From Liolophura sinensis (lineage: Eukaryota > Mollusca > Polyplacophora > Chitonida > Chitonidae): a stretch of 64,000 nucleotides of DNA. Below the pieces are notes generated by a model. The model saw nothing but the letters and a program-made list of their open reading frames with translations. It made no database searches and was not told the DNA's origin. Below are positions 35,290-48,100 of the stretch, piece by piece. Position 1 is the stretch's first letter. The number at the start of each line of letters is the position of its first letter. The stretch lies in assembly GCF_032854445.1 (NCBI RefSeq), contig NC_088297.1, positions 2,213,403-2,277,402 of the forward strand, given 5' to 3'. Position numbers and translations under genes: made by a program.

Positions 35290-35810
35290 TTGTACATACT
35301 ATTTACGTCTTACGGTCTTCTGCATACGAGTGTCGTTTTACCGGTTTTCAGCATACGACTGTGGTTTACTGGCCCTCTGCATACGACTGTCGTTTTGCTG
35401 GTCTTCTCCACACGACTGTCGTTTTGCTGGTCTTCTGCACATGACTGTCGCTTTACTGACCTTCTACATACGACTGTCGTTTACTGGTCTTCTGCATACG
35501 AGTGTCGTTTTACTGGTCTTCTACATACGACTGTCGTTTTCTGGCCCTCTGCATACGACTGTCGTTTTGCTGGTCTTCTGCACTAGACTTTCGTTTTGCT
35601 GGTCTTCTGCTTACAACTGTCGTTTCACTGGTGTTCTAAATACGACTGTCCTGGTCTTCTCCACACGACTGTCGTTTTGCTGGTCTTCTGCATACGAGTC
35701 TTCTTTATCTCGTCCTCTGCATACGACTGTCGTTTTACTTGTCTTCTGCATATTACCGTCGTTTTACTGGTCTTCTGCATACTGTTATCGTTTTGCTGAT
35801 TTTCTTACAA
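35290..35810. repeat. 29-bp minisatellite
   Basis: Unit 'ctgcatacgactgtcgtttt' plus 'actggtctt', about 17 units with substitutions and a few indels. The 201-codon open frame across it is an artefact of a unit without stops, since 29 bp rotates the frame at each unit. Confidence 0.9.
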
Positions 35811-35821
35811 AGAAATACTAA

Positions 35822-35950
35822 TTTGGCCGTCGGCTTCCTCCAGGCTCTGCCCAGTTTCCTCCTACCATACTGCTGGCCTCCATCATGTATGTGAAATATT
35901 TTTGAGTACGGCGTAACACGCCAATCATATAAATAAATTAATAAATAAAT
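35822..35950 (+). mobile_element. SINE family A copy, 5' truncated
   Basis: 'tcctccaggctctgcccagt', 'gtatgtgaaatatttttgag', 'acggcgtaacacgccaatca', then AAATAAATTAATAAATAAA. Confidence 0.8.
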
Positions 35951-37290
35951 TACATTATCGAAAGAGCCTTCACCGGTGAGGTCACGTGTTCGAATCCAGC
36001 TTCTACTAAAACCAAATATAAAAAAGTCTGCATCAGAAGTCTTTATCTTTTAAGAATGGCGTTCAGCAACAATCAATTTAATTTCAACACGTGTTTTGGT
36101 GTGTCGGAGTGATTTGACGCTCGATTGATGTCATAATATACGTATATGGACAATAATATTTCAGTGTACTTCACTTGTACGTCGGCGGCAAGCTTATCGT
36201 GGGAGGAAACAGAGCACAGGCCGCGGAAAATTAACAAACATCCGCAGGCAGGTTCAAATATGTCAGAGTAATAAGGTGCATAGTCCCCTGTACATCATTG
36301 TATTCATGCATGCATGCGATCAACCTAGAGGCTAAGGGCGATGTTTCGGAATTGTTTTCTAAGGTCACATAACGAGCGCAAATTCCGCGTCTGGAGTAGG
36401 CACTGGAGGTAAATATTATGTAAGACAGCGGTGTGCCAGCGTAAATTGCGTATAACGTAATATAGTAATATTATTTTATCCAGATGGAAGAGTTTTGAAT
36501 ATGTCGAAGTGATAGCCTGTTGTACGTAAACATAAGTGGTACATGTATAGATTGATTGTAATCTCCCGATTGGATACAGATAGCTATGGATAGACTTTAT
36601 GTCTTCGTAATAGTGCTTTGTGTCAGGTCCAATTAAGGATCTTTTTCAGACGCAGCTAGTTGACGTTGTCACTGTCATGGTTCAGGGTTGGGCATGCCGG
36701 CTATACATAGCTGGTGCGGAATTGTCTGTAGAACCTTTCAGTTTGTTCGATTTCAGCTTCGGCTATTGTATAAGTTTCGGCGATCTCAGTGAAAGTGTCC
36801 GCACAAGGTACAGGGATTTCATATCCCATGCATTCGTGAATATCCAAGACCGTCATAAATAAGGTCGGCATTTCTTCGAACAGGGAAATTTTTTGAGACC
36901 CGAGGTCCGAAAAGATTTCAGTTAAAACCACGGCACGTATAATCGAATGACGTTGAGCTGTATAAAATGCGTCTAGTACACTCTCGTTGTTCGGTTATTT
37001 TTGGGGACATTAATGCGATTGCTTAGATACATTCAAAAAGGGCTTAATTAGAAACAGAATAGGCATATTATAATTTGACCAATTCTTAAATTTGCGTATA
37101 TTGAGCGACAGAAGCAAGTGTCGAGCATGCAAAGGAAATGTACGCCAAAGGACAAATTCCTTCCAGAGTGGATCCAACGCTGCGCATCCCCAAAGCGAAA
37201 AGGAGCGGGTTCGGCGCCCGCGGTGTCAGCTGGGCTTTCCCCCTATCAGTATAGTACACGGCGGCCTGCCGAACCTGCTCCTTTTCCACT
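35951..37290. other. Intergenic, no gene recognised
   Basis: Contains a SINE A remnant in reverse orientation (36170-36260) and a hairpin at 37198-37285. Open frames of about 75-80 codons on both strands at 36620-36931 show no domain or splice support. Confidence 0.5.
37198..37285. repeat. GC-rich hairpin beside the 30-bp satellite
   Basis: 'aaaaggagcgggttcggc' (37198-37215) pairs with 'gccgaacctgctcctttt' (37268-37285) with one mismatch, around a loop of about 52 bases. Confidence 0.75.
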
Positions 37291-38634
37291 GACTTCTTAA
37301 CCCATCACTGAAACATCACTGCATTTCTAACCCATCACTGACAAAGTACTTATTTTTTAACCCATCACTGACATACAACTGACTTATTAACCCATCACTG
37401 ACACACTAATGAATTATTAGCCCATCACTGACAAACTACTGACTTTTTAAACCACCACTGACACACTAATGACTATTTTAAGCCATCACAGACATATTAC
37501 TGACATATAAATCTACAACTGCTGATTCATAAACCCACTACAGACGCACTGCTGATTCGTGAAGCCACTACAGACGCACTGCTGATTCATAAACCCACTA
37601 CTGACGCACTGCTGATTCGTGAAGCCACTACTGACGCATCCGCACCATTGATTCATGAACACTCTACTGACGCACTGCTGATTCATGAACTCTCTACTGA
37701 CGCACTGCTGATTCGTGAAGCCACTACTGACGCACTGCCGATTCATGAACACTCTACTGACGCACTGCTGATTCATGAACTCTCTACAGACGCACTGCCG
37801 ATTCATGAACACTCTACTGACGCACTGCTGATTCATGAACTCTCTACTGACGCACTGCTGATTCATGAACTCTCTACTGACGCACTGCTGATTCATGAAC
37901 TCTCTACAGACGCACTGCCGATTCATGAACACTCTACTGACGCACTGCTGATTCATGAACTCTCTACAGACGCACTGCCGATTCATGAACACTCTACTGA
38001 CGCACTGCTGATTCATGAACACTCTACTGACGCACTGCTGATTCATGAACACTCTACTGACGCACTGCTGATTCATGAACTCTCTACTGACGCACTGCTG
38101 ATTCATGAACACTCTACTGACGCACTGCCGATTCATGAACACTCTACTGACGCACTGCCGATTCATGAACTCTCTACTGACGCACTGCTGATTCATGAAC
38201 TCTCTACTGACGCACTGCCGATCCATGAACTCTCTACTGACGCACTGCTGATTTGTGAAGCCACTACTGACGCACTCGCACCATTGATTCATGAACACTC
38301 TACTGACGCTCCACTCCCTCATAAACCAACTACTGACGCACCACTCTCTCATGAACCCGCTACTGACGCACCACTCTCTCGAGAACCCACTACTGACACT
38401 ACTGATGCACCACTGGCTCATGAACCCACTACTGACGCACTGCTTGACACAGTACACTCTCAGGAACCCACTACTGCCGCTCTACTGTCTCATTATCCCA
38501 CTACTGGCGCACTACTTTCTCATCAACCCACTACTGAGGCATTGATGTCTCATGAATCCACTGAAGAAGCGCTACTGTTTCATGAACCCACCAGCGAAGC
38601 ACTACTGGCTCAGTATTCATATCCTTTGCATTAA
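37290..38634 (+). repeat. 30-bp minisatellite with long in-frame ORF
   Basis: 37290-37500 holds a diverged relative ('ttaacccatcactgaca'). From 37520 the unit is 'attcatgaacactctactga' plus 'cgcactgctg', about 25 near-exact units followed by diverged ones. On the + strand the frame from 37504 to the TAA at 38634 has no stop and spells a 10-residue repeat (L/P)IHE(H/L)STDAL, drifting to PLSHEPTTDA and LLSHQPTTEA at the right end. Indels in that diverged part are multiples of three (TDTTDAP, LLDTVHSQ). The - strand is also open (to 38457). No start, acceptor or neighbouring exon supports translation. Confidence 0.8.
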
Positions 38635-38639
38635 CGTTA

Positions 38640-39920
38640 CACTTGTAATATCTCATGTCAACGGACTAAGGATTTTTTGTTCTGTCCGCGGATCAGTACT
38701 GATATATGCCGGCGACTTGACGTTATTGAACAGCGGATCTAGAAATCTTTCACATAGGCTTCCTCACAATACAAGGCTAAATTATATCAAATTATCAGTT
38801 GGACGTAAATATTTATTTCCAAAGGCGTACAACTAAAGCCAACATTAACCATGTACCATGAATAACTTGAAACAAGAATGTCAGAAAATATCATAAAATA
38901 TACCTATATCAAAGGTAAAATATATTATGTAATATCCGTGCTAATTTTGGATTAAATTTCCTGTTGGGTCATACAACATGCTCTAAATAGGCAATCATGG
39001 TACATTCCTGGTTTATCTCTCAGGGGATAAGGGAATGAAGATACATACAATATGAAAATACTGTATTTCATTATACGCAGTGACAATTATTATTTTAATT
39101 GAATAAACGTATTTTCGCTTATATTTAAACAAAAAGCGACATGGTAATTAGCAAGCTGCGGTAGGGAGCGCTGTTGTGGAGTCAAACAGCTCGTCATATT
39201 AACTGTTTGCTTATACACGACTGCTGCCTACATAGTTGGCTTCCCTTGCATAGATAGGATTGAAATATATAACAAAATTGTTCTAAAAATCCTATATACA
39301 AGTAGCCATTGTTGACTTTTTCCTGTTAGCTACATTTTTCGTTACCAACATACAAACGAAGTCAACGAAAATTGCAATCAAAAAAGTGAACAATTTAAAG
39401 AAAAGCCGCTCGCACAAAAAATAACACTGAATATATGTCATAAATAAGATTAGACGAAAGTAAGAATTTGTAATTTAAGTACTAGTAAGGGGAAGTGTCA
39501 GCTAGAAACAAAGACAAGGTGTGAAGGACAATCCGTGATTTAATGCTTGCGACCTGATTCCGGTTACACACGCACGCACACACACGCACACACGCACGCA
39601 CACGCACGCACACACACGCACACACACACACTCCAATGATGTTGGTCAAGTGATACAGAGCGCAAATGGAAAACACGTCTATTTTTGTGAATGTTTGTTT
39701 CGACATTCAAAACATTTTGGACGAACCTTCCATCATTACGTTCGGTTTTTCCAGTATTTAACACACATGCTGCTTGCACTCAGCAAAAACAGGAACTTAG
39801 CCGAGACTGAAACGTTCTGTTTATGGAACGTTTCATGGTGTAAGGCATCCAATAAAAAAGGAAAAGAGAAAACATGTAGTGAAATTCAAATTCAGTGATA
39901 AAAATGGTTTTACACTTTAA
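38640..39920. other. 3' flank of the TRANK1-like gene
   Basis: AT-rich, no exon recognised apart from a possible extra 3' exon of the TRANK1-like gene that cannot be placed. An (ACGC/AC)n microsatellite lies at 39568-39632. Confidence 0.5.
39568..39632. repeat. (AC)n/(ACGC)n microsatellite
   Basis: 'cacacgcacgcacacacacg' pattern throughout. Confidence 0.95.
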
Positions 39921-39927
39921 GATTGAC

Positions 39928-42158
39928 TCAATTCTTTCTTTGGAACATTCTGTTCCAAACTCTGCAACAGAACGAAGCAAACGTGTCCCAACTTACGCTC
40001 TTCACGGCTTTTCGATCCATTTGTAATACCATGTCAACTCCTGCTTCATCATCACTTTCATCCATGGTGTGTACCGAATAAACCACTGTTCTTCCCAACC
40101 ATTCGTCTGTGTCAAACTTTTCAGGCATCCCAATTAGGTGGACTTCCGCAATGGCTTCCATGTGCAAGCCTTCTTTTATCTCTCTGCTACCATCCTGCCA
40201 TCGACAAACCAAAAGCTCTTCCTCGTTTTGTCCCCTAAGGATCATCGCCAGTTCTTCGACAATATCTCGCTGTCCACAGCAACGAAATGTTCTCTCAAGA
40301 GCAGAGACCAAACGGTGCGGCCATTTTATCTGAGGGAGCCGGGTGCAGACCTCGTGTACAGCAGACAGGAGATCCTCTTCACAGGTCTTTGGTTTCAGCA
40401 ACGACATGTTGCTAAGAAGAGTCAATGACATGACCCAGCATCGTTCTGCGGCGCATGCGTCAATGTCTGATGCCATAAACGTTTGCCGAAGTAAACCAGG
40501 GGACCTCTTACCGCCTCCTTGCCTTCTCCCCAAGAGGATGTTCGTTAGGCTATGAACGGTACTGCTGAGAGCGATATTGATGTCCCCTACCTTTGAAAAT
40601 GCTACTATATATCGAAGAGACTTCTTTTTCGCAAACCATTTGTCAACAAATCTCACAACAGATATGTAACGGGATGGAACTATGAAGGCCAACTTCGCAT
40701 GTTTAGCTCCTAGATGAAAAATAACCATCAAGTTGAACTCCATGAAGAATAGTAGCTGTTCTGTGTGCTGGATGTCGGTGGGGTCATCCAATGACGTTAA
40801 AAACTTTTCATATGCTGCAAGACTCCCCAACGTATCCGACCCAGGGTGATAAAATTTACGCACTGCCTCACAGAATATGCTGAAATTGTTCATCAGTGTT
40901 TCTTTGTTTTCCTGTTTTGTTGCTGACGTTGGAAATGACGGAAATGCTACACTTCCCATGGACAGATTCGTCTTTCCCATATTAGACAACGTGACCAACC
41001 CAAACAGAGATTGCTCTGTGAGTCGAGAAGTGAGTCCGGATGTGAGTGGGATGCCGTTTTCCACAAACCAAGATTGCCACAGTGACAAACCCTCGCACAA
41101 ATCCGCTTGACAAAGGTTGTTGAAGACAATGTCCACAAGATGTTTATCTCTAGAAAATAATTTCCAGTGCATCCCAGACTTGAGCACGAAGCAGATGAGG
41201 TTGGAGAAAGACGTACTATTCTCCAATGAGAGAAGTCGTCCTAACTCCTCTTTGATGTCGTCATCCTTCATGTAATGATAAGCTTTCATGACGATGACAT
41301 TTATGTGTACTAAAGTGAGGAGAGAGTAGAAACACTCCAGAAAAGTTTCCTTTGTGTACGGTTCGTGGAGATGTTTGCATGAATGCACCCGGTTGCACGA
41401 CCTCCCTTCGGTAAACTCTGGACACTGGCTGCTGAAACTTTGAACACTTTGTACCGTGGATCTGATGACGGTTACCCAGTCGTACGCCAGATTCAAGAGA
41501 TACCGCTGAAACCGCTCTGCAGCTCTGTAGATAGAAATCCTCACAGTAGATTTTTGACTGTGTCTGTCCAGAAAGATCTGGCACTTTGGTGAATGTTTCG
41601 GATGATACATCACCATTTCATTTTCTTCATCCTCCAACCCGTAGTACCTCAGATACATCTTCACCTTTTCCTCCTCGGCGTCACCATCGGGGTTATGACT
41701 GACTTGTAAAGCCTTGAGAAGACAGGCCAGGTCTTGGCTGGCAAATCTGTAGCAAGCTTTACCGTTGTGCCTCAGGCTGGTTACTTTGAGCTTTGCCTTT
41801 GAGCACTCCACCTGACCTGCCTCGTTAGACTCTGAACCCAGGCTTCCAAACATTCGCCAAGCATTCTCAATTACATCCACATCTTGACTGATCTGTCCAA
41901 GTAGAAGCTGGGCTTCACACGCCTCAGTAAAATCCTTGACATTGTTGAAGTAAGCCAGCAATAGACTTAATGTTTCAGCGACAGTACCATCATCCATCAC
42001 TGGTGTGTTTGTTAACTCAAACTGAAAGATTTTCTTCTTACAAGAAGCCCAACGGCAATGTCTGACTAAGTCACTGTCTCCCGCCAGTTTGCTAATATCC
42101 ACGGCTTCCTCAAACTCGCCGTTCTCCATTAAAACTCTGACAGCGTAATGGTAGTCCC
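39928..42158 (-). CDS. TRANK1-like: TRANK1-like last large exon (about 743 codons)
   Basis: The acceptor is CTCACTTGCAG with exon start at 42158, joining in phase 1 so that G|GG makes Gly before DYHYAV. The frame runs to TAA at 39928. Features, counted from the internal Met at 42129: TPR-like helices over residues 1-230; a CCCH zinc finger at 236-255 with exact C-x8-C-x5-C-x3-H spacing (CPEFTEGRSC, CNRVHSC, CKHLH); and a long helical region with a basic GRRQGGGKR loop. A strong donor GTAAGT lies inside the 3' end at 39996-39991 (AGAGC|GTAAGT), so the exon may be spliced there to an unseen last exon instead of ending at 39928. No plus-strand antisense frame here is likely to be real. Confidence 0.8.
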
Positions 42159-45100
42159 CTGCAAGTGAGCAAAGTGAAATTTGAATGAATAAATCAACAA
42201 ATTGTTTAGAACAACTGTTAAAATATCAGCAGGCCTACATGTAAATCATAATTGTCAGACTTTGTAGAACACTAAGAATTTTTAATCTGTAGTAAAACGA
42301 ACATTATGTGGAACATTCTCCCTTGGAGACATACTCCTACATTTTTTGTGAAAACGCCTTCCAGAGAACAGGTCCTCTCGTTACATATACGGCGATGTGT
42401 AATTTGCTAAAGAGTGACGATCATGTGACACCAGACAGTCAGCAAATATAGAAGAAAGACTACCCCACCAACAGTCACCTTCTAACTCCAATTACCGAAT
42501 ATCGTGAATTTTAGGCCAAGCCACGCTCCCTGTTAGGATATTTTTCAGCTTTCTGGCGTTTATTTTTGAACCAGTGGAATATAAAATAAGTATATTTTTG
42601 CTCTGTTTCAAATACTTTGGTAATTTCTGGTCACTGAGACCTTGGTCTTGTTATAGAAATAACAAAAGAAAGGCTGAATAATACTGACAGTGCTCTAATA
42701 AAATGAGGATAAACTTTCTCAAGTACTTATCCACCTTTACTCCAATATTGTTACTCTTTCGAAATGATGTCAATAGTTGTCTATAAGTGATTCAGCTGTT
42801 ATACGTACCAGACCCTGTTAGCGACTTTACAGCTTCTGGGATCAAACCCTGCTCCAGGAGGCGGTTCACGTCCGGTTTTGCACAAGCGCTTTGGCTATTC
42901 TTGTCTTTTAGATTGATCCTTCCTGCTTTCTGAGTCAGCTCCTCTCGTGAATACGCTGGTTTGTTCTCTAGTATTATCTGAGGTATGCGATGTCCCTTAG
43001 AGGCGTACTCCTATTATCCACAAATGAGAAATATAATGGTTTTAGACTTTTGGGAAAAATATCTGCAAAACACCAGTGAAGAAATTCAATGAAAGCGCCT
43101 AGGAACTTTTATTTATTTATTGATTTATTATATTTATTTACTTATTTGATTGGTCTTTTTACGCCGTACTCAAAAATGTTTCGCTTATACGACGGCGGTC
43201 ATCATAATGGTGGGTGGTAACCGGGCAGAGCCCAGGGAAAAGCCCAGGGTTGATGACAGACCATCCCACGTACAGCCTGGACTTGATCTCACAGAGACCG
43301 CATTAGTGCGTTATCATCTTAGGTTTTGGTAAGAAGTAGCATACATGTTGCAGCCATTTAACATTTTTGAACTTTTAATATTTTTATTCTGCCTGCCGAC
43401 GACAGAGTGTAGATGGGCCCACTGGGTGAAAATTATTCATTTGAAATTGACTCCGATTGGCGTTACTTGAGTGTCTATGGCCTTAGGGAAAAGTAATAGT
43501 ATGTCCTCTCTTTACAGTATGTCATTAGACGTTTTTAAGGTCTAGAAATGCTCTCGGGCCTATGGATTTAAAACGCCATGTGTTGTGCTGACCAGAGAAA
43601 AGGTACTTAACCACATAAACTGCTTCCTTCGAGTGTACCACTTTTACCGCGGAGTATTTACATGCATCACACAATAATGGAAAAACAACTGCTGTTTTCT
43701 TTTGAGGGATGAGACCAATCAAATAGTCGCATTTGGCAGTGCTCACCATGCCACAATAAATAGGGAACACCATTCAGATATACCTTGATCTTGGCCTTAA
43801 ATACAGTGACCTTGATCTTATATATTGTCATGTAACATTACATTGTGTGTTTATAGTTGTACATTTCCTGGTACGGTCGTCGTCATATGACTGAAAAATT
43901 ATTGATTACGAAGTTAAACCCCAAGCACTCACTCACTCCTAGTGCGACTTAGTCACGTGACGTTTCATTTCAGTCGCTGCCGGGTAGTCTAAATATAGAA
44001 CATCGTGTAAATTTCTAGCCTGTCATTTTCGACTCACCGATGCTTCTGCAAAATGACCTTGTTTATGTTTTTTCTTTGTTCTTCCTCGAAGCTTTGATCA
44101 CAATATGTAAGGCGGCAGATTTGTAGGCTTAGAGAGAGTCAGTCAGTGAGAGAGTCAGTGAAGGGTCAGTGATACACAGAGGTAAGATAAGGATACGACA
44201 GTGATATTTGGAGAGCAATGAGGTGTCTTTCACGGAGTTACGGACGATACATCACAGCTATAGTTAGAGGAAATCGTTAGTAACTTTGGAGCGGAAAACC
44301 TGGTGCAATTTGGATTAGCCGGACTAGGACTAACAAGTTATTGTTGGCGGACATTCCGCTATTTGTGAACTGTAACTATCGTATATGCTTGCTGGAGGTT
44401 TTGTTTTGTTTTGTGCTCTCAATATCAGAAGAGTATCAACCTCCCTTCGTAAGACGAGTCGGAGGATTCAACCTTGTTATATATATATATACAACCTGTG
44501 CATTGATATTTGTAGTTTAATTCATTATTTTCTTTCTTGATTTATTAAATTGTTAAACCAGCCATTTGAGTGTTTGAGAGTGTTACTCTGTTTGACCCAG
44601 GTTAGTCTCATTATCGGGAATTGATTTTGGCTTATTATACCGATACCCTAATAATATCATAACCTTACGTTTACATACCTTGACATTTAACGTACATACC
44701 GTTGGCCGACATACATTGATCTTGAGATTAAATACGTGGACTTTGGCCTTACATTCTTGGGTCTTGGCCTTACACGCCCGAGATCTCTTGCACAACGTGA
44801 TCGTAGCCTAAGGTGACTACAATGGCAGCATATGCCTTTATCATATGTCGCCTTATTGGTTACAACCAACTTAGCCAACGATTTCTCAGCGCAGGAGGCC
44901 CCTGGAGCTTGGCCTCACACACCATCAGCTTGAGTTTACATTCCCTGAGCTTGGGGCGACATAGGTTGACCTTGAACTTAAACACCTTGACATTGTGTGA
45001 GTGAATGCTTGGTGTTTAACGTCGTGCTTTAACAATTTTTCACATGACGACGAAGGAAACCCTAGGGTGCATGTACGTGTAATGTGCCTCCTTGTTGCAG

Positions 45101-48100
45101 TACAGATTTCCACCGCTCTTCTATCTAGCGCTGCTTTGTTAAGAAGAGTAAGCAAAGGCAAGTAAGCCGCCCCGCCCGAGCCATTATACTGATACGGGTC
45201 AATCAGTCGTTACACTGTTCCTTTAATTCTGAACTCCAAGCGAGGAGACTACAGCTTTCTCATTTATAGTTTTAGGATTGACCCTGGATCTACCGTTCCC
45301 GCAGCGGACGCTCTACCAACCATACTATCGGGTCCCTTTGACATTGGCCTAACATTACATAACACATACGTTACATACCATAACATGAGGCTTACATGGC
45401 TTGACATTGTAATGGTAGTGACCTGCAAGTGAACAAAGTGAAATTTGAATGAATAAATCAACAAATTGTTTAGAACAACTGTTAAAATATCAGCAGGCCT
45501 ACATGGGAATCATAACTGTCAGACTTTGTAGAACGCTAAGAATGTTTAATCTGTAGGAAAACGAACATTATGTGGAACATTCTCCCTTGGAGACATACTC
45601 CTACATTTTTTGTGAAAACTCCTTCCAGACGTTTCCAGACAACAGGTCCTCTCGTTACATATAAGGCGATGTGTAATTTGCTAGAGAGGGACGATCATGT
45701 GACACCAGACAACCAGCAAATATAGAAGAAGGACTACCCCACCAACAGTCACCTTCTAACTCCTATTACCGAATATCGTGAATTTTACGCCAAGCCACGC
45801 TCCCTGTAAAGATAGCTTCCTGGTGTTTATTTTTGGACCAGTGGAATATAAAATAAGTATATCTTTGATCTGTTTCAAATACTTTGGTAATTTCTGGTCA
45901 CTGAGACCTTGGTCTTGTTATAGAAATAACAAAAGAAAGGCTGAATAATACTGACAGTGCTCTAATAAAATGAGGATAAACTTTCTCAAGTACTTATCCA
46001 CCTTTACTCCAATATTGTTACTCTTTCGAAATGATGTCAATAGTTGTCTATAAGTGATTCAGCTGTTATACGTACCAGACCCTGTTAGCGACTTTACAGC
46101 TTCTGGGATCAAACCCTGCTCCAGGAGGCGGTTCACGTCCGGTTTTGCACAAGCGCTTTGGCTATTCTTGTCTTTTAGATTGATCCTTCCTGCTTTCTGA
46201 GTCAGCTCCTCTCGTGAATACGCTGGTTTGTTCTCTAGTATTATCTGAGGTATGCGATGTCCCTTAGAGGCGTACTCCTATTATCCACAAATGAGAAATA
46301 TAATGGTTTTAGACTTTTGGGAAAAATATCTGCAAAACACCAGTGAAGAAATTCAATAAAAGCGCCTAGGAACTTTTATTTATTTATTGATTTATTATAT
46401 TTATTTACTTATTTGATTGGTCTTTTTACGCCGTACTCAAAAATGTTTCGCTTATACGACGGCGGTCATCATAATGGTGGGTGGTAACCGGGCAGAGCCC
46501 AGGGGAAAGCCCAGGGTTGATGACAGACCATCCCACGTACAGCCTGGACTTGATCTCACAGAGACCGCATTAGTGCGTTATCATCTTAGGTTTTGGTAAG
46601 AAGTAGCATACATGTTGCAGCCATTTAACATTTTTGAACTTTTAATATTTTTATTCTGCCTGCCGACGACAGAGTGTAGATGGGCCCACTGGGTGAAAAT
46701 TATTCATTTGAAATTGACTCCGATTGGCGTTACTTGAGTGTCTATGGCCTTAGGGAAAAGTAATAGTATGTCCTCTCTTTACAGTATGTCATTAGACGTT
46801 TTTAAGGTCTAGAAATGCTCTCCGGCCTATGGATTTAAAACGCCATGTGTTGTGCTGACCAGAGAAAACGTACTTAACCACATAAACTGCTTCCTTCGAG
46901 TGTACCACTTTTACCGCGGAGTATTTACATGCATCACACAATAATGGAAAAACAACTGCTGTTTTCTTTTGAGGGATGAGACCAATCAAATAGTCGCATT
47001 TGGCAGTGCTCACCATGACACAATAAATAGGGAACATCATTCAGATATACCTTGATCTTGGCCTTAAATACAGTGACCTTGATCTTATACATGTATATTG
47101 TCATGTAACATTACATTGTATGTTTATAGTTGTACATTTCCTGGTGCGGTCGTCGTCATATGACTGAAAAATTGTTGATTACGATGTTAAACCCCAAGCA
47201 CTCACTCACTCTTAGTGCGACTTAGTCACGTGACGTTTCATTTCAGTCGCCGCCGGGTAGTCTAAATATAGAACATCGTGTAAATTTCTAGCCTGTCATT
47301 TTCGACTGACCGATGCTTCTGCAAAATGACCTTGTTTATGTTTTTTCTTTGTTCTTCCTCGAAGCTTTGATCACAATATGTAAGGCGGCAGATTTGTAGG
47401 CTTAGAGAGAGTCAGTCAGTGAGAGAGTCAGTGAAGGGTCAGTGATACACAGAGGTAAGATAGGGATACGACAGTGATATTTGGAGAGCAATGAGGTGTC
47501 TTTCACGGAGTTACGGACGATACATCACAGCTATAGTTAGAGGAAATCGTTAGTAACTTTGGAGCGGAAAAGCTGGTGTAATTTGGATTAGCCGGACTAG
47601 GACTAACAAGTTATTGTTGGCGGACATTCCGCTATTTGTGAACTGTAACTTTCGTATATGCTTGCTGGAGGTTTTGTTTTGTTTTGTGCTCTCAATATCA
47701 GAAGAGTATCAACCTCCCTTCGTAAGACGAGTCGGAGGATTCAACCTTGTTATATATATATACACAACCTGTGCATTGATATTTGTAGTTTAATTCATTA
47801 TTTTCTTTCTTGATTTATTAAATTGTTAAACCAGCCATTTTAGTGTTTGAGAGTGTTACTCTGTTTGACCCAGGCTAGTCTCATTATCGGGAATTGATTT
47901 TGGCTTATTATGCCGATACCCTAATAATATCATAACCTCACGTTTACATGCCTTGACATTGAACGTACATATCGTTGGCCCACATACATTGATCTTACGT
48001 GGACTTTGGCCTTACACGCCCGAGATCTCTTGCACAACGTGATCGTAGCCTAAGGTGACTACAATGGCAGCATATGCCTTTATCATATGTCGCCTTATTA

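Larger units (their letters stand above)
42149..45412 (-). repeat. 3.26-kb tandem duplication, unit 1 (proximal to the last exon)
   Basis: Near-identical to 45413-48660. The left edge falls a few bases inside the last large exon ('taatggtagtcccctgcaag' versus 'taatggtagtgacctgcaag'). It contains the 202-bp exon, a SINE A and a SINE B. Confidence 0.93.

Noticed and set aside
35216-35821. 201-codon frame with LLHTTVVLLVF-type repeats, hydrophobic and membrane-like
   Set aside because: The 29-bp unit rotates the frame each time; openness comes from the unit, not from codon conservation.
36620-36931. Opposing 76-80-codon frames as a small gene
   Set aside because: Neither shows a domain, a signal peptide or convincing splice sites; length is within chance for this composition.
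37513-38457. 314-codon - strand frame with MNQQCVSREF-type repeats
   Set aside because: It is the shadow of the 30-bp satellite, whose unit has no stop in this frame. It closes within the diverged part and has no start or splice context.
40109-41592. Several + strand frames of 60-96 codons
   Set aside because: Antisense shadows of the TRANK1-like large exon.
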